A stretch of DNA of 64,000 nucleotides from Siderastrea siderea (lineage: Eukaryota; Cnidaria; Anthozoa; Scleractinia; Rhizangiidae), in contig OZ034971.1 in the NCBI GenBank assembly GCA_964030785.1, positions 11,832,579-11,896,578 of the forward strand, given 5' to 3'. The notes beneath the pieces are model-generated. The model made no database searches, was not told the DNA's origin, and worked only from the letters and a program-made list of their open reading frames with translations. Positions 61,701 to 64,000 of this stretch are shown here, in pieces. A program made the position numbers and the translations under genes. Position 1 is the first letter of the stretch. Each line of letters begins with the position of its first letter.

Positions 61701-63347
61701 CAATGTTATCCACAAACCTTTCAAATCTTGCAGGTTGTTGTTTCTGAGGATGAGTGTGGTCAGCTGGAATCTGATCACTCCTGCTTGTGCCAACACTGCA
61801 GGGATGCAGTCCATGTGGTTAAACCCCAGGTTAAGATGCTGGACTCCGGACAAATACTGTAACATAGCACATCAGAAAGAAGCTTAAGGCCATTGTGTAC
61901 GCCCTGGGGCAATATTGTGTAGCAAGTTGAGTTGAGTAATTAGTTCAGGATCAGAGATACATGTACGTACAGCTCACCATCACGTTGTTTCTTGCAAGAT
62001 CTCATTATCACATCATAGGATAACTGTAGAAGTTACTCTTAAACAATGGGTATCAAGTATCTCATGAATCATTGGAATGACAAATTTAGAACAAATAACA
62101 CACTCAGAGGAGTGGGATATGGCATTTTCCATACTTCCTGCTGCCTGTAACCATTACACCTGCAATAATTTAATATTACCCTTCTAGTGCTAATAAATTT
62201 AAAAATGAAATCCTATGGGATAGTCCTTTTAAATAGAAAAACTAGAAAATTGGTCTCTTATTCATCAAAGCATGAAAAAAGATTCACCAAAATCTGTCAT
62301 CTCCTAAACGAGAGCAATTGAGTTTCTAGCAAGATCAGAGTTTCATCTGAAATGCAGCTCATCAGATCAGTTGATTTCCTTATGAATAATGGACTCCTGG
62401 CTGCAATACCTGATACTTGGAAATGATTTCAAATCTTGAACAAAAACCTAATTGATGTTGTTGGTAGTAATGACCTTATGTTATATACCCTGGCTAACAT
62501 CACACCCAACCCCTCTGTATAGTCAATGTACATGTACCTATTAAGTAAACCCTTTCAGCCCTAACAGTGACAAATATGAAATTTCTCTTTACATTATCAT
62601 TACTTGTTCAAACATTTCAGTGATGAGAATAAAGGAAGTGATCACCAAGGATAAGCTGTCTTAGACAAATTCTCCTTACTAGTTCCATAAGAAATGTATG
62701 GAGAACAGTAAGGAGAATATGCATTTTTATAACAGGGCTTAAAGGGTTCATAATGACAATAATGCCCACCTGTAAAGAAGGTGAGTCATCACCCTCAGCA
62801 CTGTGAATGTTGTTATGACTCAAGTTTAACACTCTCAATTTTGGCAACAGTTTCTAAACAAGAAATAAACATTTTACTGTTGATAGAAAACAGCAAGTTA
62901 AGTACATTCATTTCATTACATTTATTTCTTATAAGCAGTTTCTTTCAGTTGATGATAAACATTTTGTAACACAAATCAGCGATAAAAATGAAGCTCTCTG
63001 AGGTTATTTTCAAGTTAATTAAAGTGAATAAAAATTAGCACATATATACCTACCATTTCAAAGATGGGAATGTTAAAAAGTGATTATGAAAGTGATAAAA
63101 AATGCTAAAGGTTAAGACAATAAAAAGTGACAAATTAAAATTCAAGTTAAGGACCTACAAAATATATCAAAATACAGTTAAAAGAAAAAGGGAAAAAAAG
63201 GAATTCAAAATATTACTTAACAATGACATAACAAACCAGAGAATCATCCAGTTGCTCAATTCCATTGTAACTAAAATCTACATTTTCCAGGTGCGGCCAA
63301 GCAAATGGAGCATTCAACTGATCTCCACCACAGTAAACAAAGACTTC
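22164..63347 (-). CDS. STK11IP: STK11IP (LKB1-interacting protein 1) orthologue, 28 exons, 5' end outside window
   Basis: Exons in transcription order: 63347-63237, 62853-62770, 61856-61718, 60166-60063, 59187-59098, 58194-58153, 58004-57837, 57031-56926, 55281-55207, 54123-54040, 53629-53531, 52714-52587, 51171-51022, 50184-50110, 48799-48444, 35436-34431, 32985-32888, 31643-31559, 30018-29925, 27714-27630, 27009-26967, 25615-25553, 25323-25234, 24704-24600, 23804-23696, 23046-22880, 22787-22737, 22370-22164. Every junction keeps frame, giving 1337 residues plus stop. Identity rests on remembered human STK11IP landmarks met in the right order: FSYN and LNLSHN repeats, EGNP, QCLKC...CPDCGS, DHKLKLYFEV, GLGGQ and KEPWEKQF. 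In mammals the protein binds LKB1 and acts at lysosomes downstream of mTORC1. Two junctions are uncertain: the donor after 57837 (GTCACA) and the one after 27630 (GC donor). The exons before 63347 are missing from the window. Human STK11IP is about 1090 residues; this one is longer, mostly from the Ser-rich exon and an added DEP domain. Confidence 0.9.
22493..22650 (+). repeat. Minisatellite GGTGCCAAGCGCGGGAAAA
   Basis: Five or six units of about 25-29 bp, in the last STK11IP intron but one. The same unit recurs at 27868-27975 and 29699-29835. Confidence 0.8.
24600..27714 (-). CDS. STK11IP: STK11IP linker and complete DEP domain
   Basis: Exons 27714-27630, 27009-26967, 25615-25553, 25323-25234 and 24704-24600, window residues 1031-1160. 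After a linker (SKPAVICPPHPQTLEHI) comes a textbook DEP domain over three exons joined in phase 0: VMNFTDPPLIKDRK, then SLLRSYSSCFVGREFVDWLI, then EIGQRLLDAGALENVSKEQQ, then FEDRDQYYRF. The IKDRK, CFVGREFVDWL, GQRLLD and YYRF blocks are the family hallmarks. DEP domains attach proteins to membranes or receptors and occur in other lysosomal nutrient-sensing proteins (DEPDC5, GPR155/LYCHOS). Remembered human STK11IP has only about 30 residues here and no DEP. The first donor is CAG then GCGAGT (GC type). An alternative is a weak GT four bases on, paired with a downstream AG at 27004-27003. Confidence 0.85.
24740..25140. repeat. CAGT tetranucleotide array inside the DEP-domain intron
   Basis: About 400 bp of CAGTCAGT with GGTC variants, the same repeat family as 14618-15835 but in the opposite orientation. 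It lies between the two exons that split the DEP domain. Confidence 0.95.
25624..25905. repeat. AATC/AAGC tetranucleotide array
   Basis: About 70 units of AATC with AAGC and AAAC variants. It starts within 10 bases of the acceptor of the STK11IP exon at 25615. Confidence 0.95.
26226..26724. mobile_element. MITE, TAA target duplication (Harbinger-like)
   Basis: Ends GGGCCTCTTCATATGA and inverse, TAA on both sides (26223-26225, 26725-26727). The subterminal regions repeat CCCGGTTACCGGGAT-type palindromes. 499 bp, in a STK11IP intron. Confidence 0.8.
27868..28050. repeat. GGTGCCAAGCGCGGG minisatellite with conserved flank, copy 2
   Basis: Four units, then GGTTGGGCGATGAAACGAGC. The flank is found in inverted form beside the copy at 29620-29835, with the switch of orientation at a GGTACC palindrome. 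Confidence 0.7.
28743..28887. mobile_element. Perfect-hairpin MITE
   Basis: TATTATTTGCCGG at the left and its inverse at the right; the arms are about 70 bp and share GTATTGAGAAAAACTGTGCC. Loop only a few bases. Non-coding. Confidence 0.75.
29620..29835. repeat. GGTGCCAAGCGCGGG minisatellite with conserved flank, copy 3
   Basis: Starts with the inverse of the flank at 27980-28040 (GCTCGTTTCATCGCCCAAC), then GGTACC, then four minisatellite units in forward orientation. In a STK11IP intron, close to exon 30018-29925. Confidence 0.7.
29925..31643 (-). CDS. STK11IP: STK11IP second PH-like domain, end
   Basis: Two exons (31643-31559 and 30018-29925), window residues 972-1031. The first reads CLTPLVSHALDDLQFIDSGL then GGQ; the second SFRLEFSSPGGCYEFLVRDR then DRCEKFLNLFI. 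Human STK11IP has LQDLSGIELGLAGQSLRLEW followed by CVLLPRDARHCRAFLEELL, so strand pattern and closing helix agree. Junction phases are 2, 0 and 1. Confidence 0.88.
30184..30619. mobile_element. MITE with repeated GTTGTCGACAAC motif, TTA duplication
   Basis: Ends GGACCTCCACAGACTAGACA and inverse GGGCTTCCACAGACTAGACA; TTA at 30181-30183 and 30620-30622. The palindrome AGTTGTCGACAACT or a close variant occurs about nine times throughout the 436 bp. Confidence 0.8.
30655..31088. mobile_element. Foldback MITE, about 160-bp arms
   Basis: Left arm words ACGGAATCCATTAGGAAATT and GACAATTTCTTATGGGAGCC reappear inverted at the right. Immediately follows the preceding element. Confidence 0.75.
31100..31345 (-). 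repeat. SINE-like copy, decayed
   Basis: Shares CCCCTGGACGGG, GGGTGGAGAGAGACAATGTG and TTTCTTGTCTAAAGAAACAA with the copies at 52262-52420 and 63469-63678, but the tRNA-like part is decayed. Confidence 0.6.
31785..31880. mobile_element. Short hairpin MITE
   Basis: GTGCTCATCCTTTCATAT and its inverse separated by about 30 bp; arms about 33 bp. Confidence 0.65.
32432..32565. mobile_element. Hairpin MITE with CCGCGGCTGAACGTTCCAAC ends
   Basis: Left CCGCGGCTGAACGTTCCAAC and right inverse CCGCGGCTAAACGTTCCAAC, about 134 bp. TACAACA words inside are also palindromic. Confidence 0.7.
32888..35436 (-). CDS. STK11IP: STK11IP long Ser-rich exon and start of second PH-like domain
   Basis: The 1006-bp exon (35436-34431) and a 98-bp exon (32985-32888), window residues 604-972. 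The large exon is Ser, Asn and Lys rich and contains a short tandem heptad-like repeat of the form KLRDTDR (about five copies near 34905-35025), then a serine-rich run ending in RASTPT. Its last third turns into ordered sequence: LSFRLSADEFSSCDHKLKL, then FEVSLFRWGNHEEFRCLLK. The next exon gives APVVVYGSTEETPSLMIISN. These match human DHRLRLFLDVEVF...EEFQCCLKVPVALAG and mark the second PH-like domain. The Ser-rich part is much longer than in human and has no recognisable homology. Confidence 0.88.
33198..34043. mobile_element. 846-bp element with CAGRGCTTGAAATAA ends
   Basis: Left CAGAGCTTGAAATAATTTCC, right inverse CAGGGCTTGAAATAACGGCC; AAAGGC flanks both sides (33192-33197, 34044-34049). 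Subterminal GTCCGGTCAA and GACCGGACAA words are repeated. The ends look hAT-like, but hAT duplications are 8 bp. No transposase. Confidence 0.75.
36227..36307. mobile_element. 81-bp hairpin with 12-bp flanking duplication
   Basis: AACCTCGTTCCCAGGG and the inverse at the other end form a near-complete hairpin. TGAAAACACTGC is repeated exactly at 36215-36226 and 36308-36319. Confidence 0.8.
37975..39018 (-). CDS. Class A (rhodopsin-type) neuropeptide-like GPCR, copy 1, intact
   Basis: Single-exon receptor of 347 residues with seven hydrophobic segments. Visible hallmarks: N-glycosylation sites in the first 12 residues, TM1 GVPANCM (N1.50), TM2 NLAVADLTTLLLCP, a Cys before TM3 paired with YPCKRPW in loop 2, an ERY motif (LAVERYLALVKPF), TM6 FIVCTLPF, TM7 NPLLYAF and helix 8 with RKRFKQIFCCK as likely palmitoylation site. 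This is a peptide-receptor-like pattern; the ligand cannot be read from sequence. The start ATG sits in a good context (TACCATGG). An out-of-frame ATG lies 10 bases upstream. The gene is the most diverged of the four, and lies inside the large STK11IP intron on the same strand. Confidence 0.92.
   Translation of the reverse strand: MASNNSSGYNNSHISGQDIAFAVVYSFIVIIGVPANCMIVAIVRKTPSRHTTTNYLLMNLAVADLTTLLLCPGMYDFSLNKMRLDKTLGDFLCKFFAGNALVPITINVGALTVCTLAVERYLALVKPFNTEIILAKRRVPHVVAFLWVFAVLSCIPDFMTNTIEPDRRSIYPCKRPWSLDEYFRHKGFIIYKCVFFGIIPCMLVCFCYFKTFRELFSTNTICPTPTSGPSSKALSDQRSKKQVFKLLVSLTMLFIVCTLPFSLFFIYLTAIDKTSVADNLEVLYFAHRTVRFLLNANSFFNPLLYAFQSSSYRKRFKQIFCCKGSTGSNDVDAARVPQEPANVHENE
40285..40416 (+). 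mobile_element. Probable non-LTR retrotransposon 3' tail
   Basis: About 130 bp absent from the other array units, beginning after CGACACAATT and ending in repeated AATAAAATAAA units. A short unique 3' end followed by an A-rich tandem tail fits a 5'-truncated LINE or SINE insertion. It interrupts the 3' flank of the deleted receptor unit. The family was not identified. Confidence 0.5.
40418..40476 (-). pseudogene. GPCR remnant: only the last codons of a fifth copy
   Basis: Reads NDVHCARVGQELANVHENE plus stop on the minus strand, the C-terminal tail of the array receptors, and then breaks directly into the upstream flank shared by the other units (40480 onward). The receptor body has been deleted. 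A short LINE-like 3' tail is inserted beside it. Confidence 0.75.
41462..42400 (-). pseudogene. GPCR copy 2, truncated after NPxxY
   Basis: 312-residue reading frame nearly identical to the intact copies through TM7, ending FQSSNY and then TGA. In copy 4 the same codon is CGA (Arg) and continues RKRLKGIFCCK. The sequence downstream of the stop (41380-41461) still resembles the tail of the intact copies, so a single C-to-T change removed helix 8 and about 35 residues. All transmembrane hallmarks remain (N1.50, ERY, CTLP, NPLMY). It could be a pseudogene or a tail-less receptor; typed as pseudogene with that doubt. Confidence 0.75.
43776..44714 (-). pseudogene. GPCR copy 3, truncated and lacking N1.50
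   Basis: Same nonsense change as copy 2 at the start of helix 8, so the two probably descend from one truncated ancestor or share it by gene conversion. In addition TM1 reads GVPAYCM instead of GVPANCM, replacing the most conserved residue of TM1, and the next loop has GKT instead of RKT. The ATG of MASNN at 44714 is the start; upstream in-frame codons begin with GTG, not ATG. The ERY and NPLMY motifs persist. Loss of N1.50 on top of the tail suggests relaxed constraint. Confidence 0.75.
45986..47029 (-). CDS. Class A neuropeptide-like GPCR, copy 4, intact
   Basis: 347-residue single-exon receptor with all the hallmarks of copy 1, including N1.50, ERY, CTLP, NPLLYAF and an intact helix 8 (YRKRLKGIFCCK) with a tail ending ANVHENE. 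It has C-to-S and similar small changes relative to copy 1 and groups by eye with copies 2 and 3. It is the first unit downstream of the STK11IP cysteine-cluster exon and is the best candidate for the parental sequence of copies 2 and 3. Confidence 0.92.
   Translation of the reverse strand: MASNNSSVYNNSHLSGQDIAFAVMYSFIVIIGVPANCMIITIVRKTSSRHTTTNYLLMNLAVADLTTLLLCPGMYDFSLNKMRLDKTLGDFLCKFFVGNALVPFTINVGALTVCTLAVERYLALVKPFNTEIILAKRRVPHVVAFLWVFAVLSSIPDFMTNTIEPERRSIYPCKRPWSLEEYFYHKGFIIYKCVFFAIIPCMLVSFCYFKTFRELFSTNTICPTPTSGPRSEALSDQRSKKQVFKLLVSLTLLFIVCTLPFSLFFIYLTAIDETSVADNLEVLYVAHRTVRFLLYANSFFNPLLYAFQSSNYRKRLKGIFCCKSSTRTNDVHCARVRQELANVHENE
48444..48799 (-). CDS. STK11IP: STK11IP cysteine-cluster exon
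   Basis: A 356-bp exon, window residues 486-604. It starts with CLKCSAEF and, after about 16 residues, has CPDCGSSMTVLV. This CxxC...CxxC pair looks like a small zinc ribbon and matches human CLRCGHEF...CPNCGSDHVVLL. The human spacer is longer. Further on come a serine run after VTALVKM and acidic, probably disordered sequence. The acceptor lies in a long open frame, so a naive caller would wrongly extend the exon upstream with a hydrophobic MITLFALFALL segment. The donor is AAAGG then GTATGT (phase 2). The next exon lies about 13 kb away, beyond the nested receptor array. Confidence 0.88.
48860..49560 (+). repeat. 106-bp satellite, decayed forward copies
   Basis: One good unit at 48866-48985 (CATTCAAATGAAAGCTACTG) followed by increasingly diverged ones, in the intron between the STK11IP exons 48799 and 50110. 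Confidence 0.75.
50110..52714 (-). CDS. STK11IP: STK11IP first PH-like domain
   Basis: Three exons (52714-52587, 51171-51022, 50184-50110), window residues 367-485. The chain runs ATPEDDDGTAVPLFVTVKDD, then ISQLETSCLQEVF, then HTVIHLKFDYYNPERQSRDY, ending in a helix FAETLKPYVTENK. This is a beta-rich segment closed by an amphipathic helix, as in the human stretch around LRVTSAHLFEVELQ to LLAVLTPV. The PH-like assignment is an inference from that pattern and from family knowledge. Exon joins are phase 0 here. Confidence 0.8.
50232..50437. mobile_element. MITE ACCCTTTAAGCCC, copy 1
   Basis: ACCCTTTAAGCCC and inverse at the ends with AAATTTCTCTTTACAT and AAGGAGAATATGCA inside; about 206 bp. Copies at 61444-61650 and 62548-62748. 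Confidence 0.8.
50741..50930. mobile_element. GC-rich hairpin MITE
   Basis: AGACTGCGAGTAGTCTCTAA and its inverse at the two ends, GGCGATAGCGATCGTGGGG in both arms; about 190 bp. Confidence 0.8.
51631..52105 (+). CDS. Possible two-exon gene of unknown function nested in a STK11IP intron
   Basis: A plausible start (AAAATGGCGGAAAGC) opens MAESRGKNYLHLDGLASNKA and reaches a GTGAGT donor at 51769. A TTTCAG acceptor at 51809-51814 continues in phase 0 into RTYADVVKVKPQIVVLSDSD then EDNHEGGD. The frame ends at 52105 after running through a poly-C tract into apparent repeat DNA, so the 3' end is doubtful. No family recognised. It may be a degraded element ORF. Opposite strand to STK11IP, between its exons 51171-51022 and 52714-52587. 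Confidence 0.25.
52262..52420 (-). repeat. tRNA-derived SINE-like element
   Basis: On the minus strand GGCTAGTGGTGTAGTGGTAG (A-box like) precedes TGGTTCGAAACC (B-box like) and GACAATG-type body shared with 31100-31345 and 63469-63678. A poly-C tract and a second SINE-like fragment (CTGTGATCAACTAGCG) lie at 52416-52525. Confidence 0.65.
53531..58194 (-). CDS. STK11IP: STK11IP linker: basic and acidic low-complexity exons
   Basis: Six short exons (58194-58153, 58004-57837, 57031-56926, 55281-55207, 54123-54040, 53629-53531), window residues 177-367. The first carries IQIDGKPLDAEEQI, matching human FLLDGKVLSLTDFQ. Next come basic stretches (TPRKPRKHK, RKGKKGKQ) followed by acidic and Ser-rich sequence (IDFDEESEATPSE), resembling the basic patch and acidic run after the human LRRs. 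The remaining exons have little order-promoting sequence and are probably a disordered tether. In mammals the mTORC1-linked phosphorylation region lies in a comparable linker; no site can be assigned here. The 57837 donor reads AAG then GTCACA, a weak site, so the edge of that exon could shift. Confidence 0.75.
53676..53855. mobile_element. Hairpin repeat, copy 2 (see 13399-13540)
   Basis: Arms share TTCTTCTGTC, GGCACTATCGTG or GGCCCTATGTG, and GATGTTCA; opposite orientation to copy 1. Confidence 0.65.
55661..56530. mobile_element. Foldback element with CCCGTTTCTCGAAAGG ends
   Basis: Long inverted arms: GGGCCCGTTTCTCGA at the left, inverse at the right, and ATTGGAATCAAAATTCCA internally mirrored near 56310. 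About 870 bp, non-coding. Confidence 0.75.
56533..56778. mobile_element. Short relative of the preceding element
   Basis: CCGTTTCTCGAAAGTCCCGG and inverse near 56770; 246 bp, abutting the larger copy so that the two ends almost touch. Confidence 0.7.
57151..57373. mobile_element. MITE AGGCTGGTTTCCATG, TTA duplication
   Basis: AGGCTGGTTTCCATGTGATC and inverse AGGCTGGTTTCCATATGATC; TTA at 57148-57150 and 57374-57376. Interior repeats GCGATCATAGC and TTGCGATCGC words. Confidence 0.8.
58649..59043. mobile_element. MITE with G-rich GGGGGCACTCCC ends
   Basis: GGGGGGGGCACTCCC at the left and AAGTGCCCCCACCCCCC at the right; the interior repeats CAGGGTA and TCTTAAACAGGGT. In the intron between the STK11IP exons 59187-59098 and 58194-58153. 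Confidence 0.7.
59098..63347 (-). CDS. STK11IP: STK11IP leucine-rich repeat block (five exons)
   Basis: Five exons, window residues 1-176. The LRR cores LENVDFSYNGI, LRVLNLSHNNI, VQHLNLGFNHM, LTTLILRNNNL and LRILDLSFNCI end in a cap-like LNLEGNPVVFCPYYRR. This mirrors the human order (FSYNAL, LNLSHNQV, LDISYNRL, LILRGNEL, LDLAYNLL, YLEGNPLWF). Introns fall mostly between repeats, in phases 0, 0, 1 and 0. LRRs of this type are protein-binding surfaces. The earlier N-terminal repeats should lie to the right of the window. A CGGD motif at the start of the first exon also matches the human protein (ACGGDF). Confidence 0.9.
61444..61650. mobile_element. MITE ACCCTTTAAGCCC, copy 2 (decayed right end)
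   Basis: Left end ACCTTTTAAGCCCC, body CAAATTTCTCCTTG and AAAGGAGAATTTG; right end no longer matches well. Confidence 0.65.
62548..62748. mobile_element. MITE ACCCTTTAAGCCC, copy 3
   Basis: AACCCTTTCAGCCC and GGGCTTAAAGGGTT ends; body nearly the same as copy 1 (TAGTTCCATAAGAAATGTA). Confidence 0.8.
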
Positions 63348-63468
63348 CTGCAAATATAGTGAAGGTAATTTTGTTTTTTGGTATAATTTTATGCCTAAAT
63401 GTTAGTATTTAACCAAAGGATAAGGATGAAGTTTGCATAGCATGAAGCAACTGAGAGTATTGCTACTC

Positions 63469-63678
63469 CCCCCTGGACGGGATACTAGTCCATCACAGGG
63501 ATACCACCGGCAGTATGTCGCGTCGCCGGTACCCATTTGTACACCTGGGTGGAGATCGAGAGACAATGTGGGGCAAAGTATCTTGTCTAAGGAAACAATA
63601 GGATGGCAGGGACTGGGCGTTGAACCGCAGACCTTCAGATCTGAAGTTCAACGCGCTAACTACTACACCATCCTGCCC
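63469..63678 (-). repeat. tRNA-derived SINE, best copy
   Basis: Minus strand: GGCAGGATGGTGTAGTAG (A-box like), GGTTCAACGCC (B-box like), then a body with CACCCAGGTGTACAAATGGG and a CCGTCCAGGGGGG end. Upstream of the first STK11IP exon in the window; the rest of 63360-64000 shows no exon. Confidence 0.7.
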
Positions 63679-64000
63679 CCAGCATTTACACTGTAACCAA
63701 GTGACTGACAATTGAAGGGCCCGGTGGAAAAAGGGCGTAAGTAATGATTTGAGGTTGAAATCGAAATTGCTCCTATTTAGCTGAACATTGGCACACAGGC
63801 TGGTTTTCCTGTAAGGAACATTGTTGTGCAGTTATTTCTTGACCTGAGAGCTTCAATTTGAAGAATTAGCGTATTACTTTTGCTTAAAACTGACACAAAG
63901 AAAACAACAGGACTGCAGATTCTAGGTTGAATTCCTTTGTTTTACTTCAGGCAGAGAACAAAAGAAATCTTTCACGCATCACTTGAGCGAGTTCAGTTCA

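Noticed and set aside
63360..64000. Search for the next upstream STK11IP exon
   Set aside because: No minus-strand frame with LRR pattern and proper donor was found; the region is mainly a SINE copy.

Overview
This window is eukaryotic nuclear DNA from an animal, most likely an anthozoan cnidarian and probably a reef coral. The genes are split by GT-AG introns, the intergenic and intronic DNA is packed with short non-autonomous transposons, tRNA-like SINEs and tandem repeats, and the proteins are metazoan: a STK11IP (LKB1-interacting protein 1) orthologue, intronless class A GPCRs and four-exon universal stress proteins. The coral assignment is an inference from gene content and repeat style, not from a database search. 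All well-supported genes lie on the minus strand.

Positions 1-5000 hold no complete gene. They are dominated by a large foldback repeat (1804-4341) with a smaller element inserted in its right arm. Positions 5031-17680 hold a small universal stress protein (USP) family: an orphan first exon (5031-5106) and two complete four-exon genes (7039-11595 and 13841-17680) with identical intron phases. Their introns contain MITE-like elements, a PHD-type zinc-finger fragment and a 1.2 kb ACTG-repeat array. Positions 18000-22100 hold tRNA-like sequence and a 106-bp satellite.

Positions 22164-63347 are one long gene, STK11IP. I could place 28 consecutive exons whose splice phases all agree, giving 1337 residues plus stop; the 5' exons lie beyond the right edge. 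The domain order is leucine-rich repeats, a basic and acidic linker, a PH-like domain, a four-cysteine cluster, a long Ser-rich region, a second PH-like domain, a complete DEP domain, and the conserved C-terminal region. The DEP domain has no counterpart in the human protein as I remember it.

The roughly 13 kb intron between the cysteine-cluster exon and the Ser-rich exon holds a same-strand tandem array of near-identical neuropeptide-type GPCR genes (37975-47029). Two encode the full 347 residues, two share a nonsense change that removes helix 8 and the tail, and a fifth unit has lost its receptor except for the last codons. The rest of the STK11IP introns is filled with hairpin MITEs, TTA/TAA-flanked elements, a larger element with CAGRGCTTGAAAT ends, SINEs and microsatellites. 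No bacterial system, CRISPR array or intact autonomous transposon was seen.
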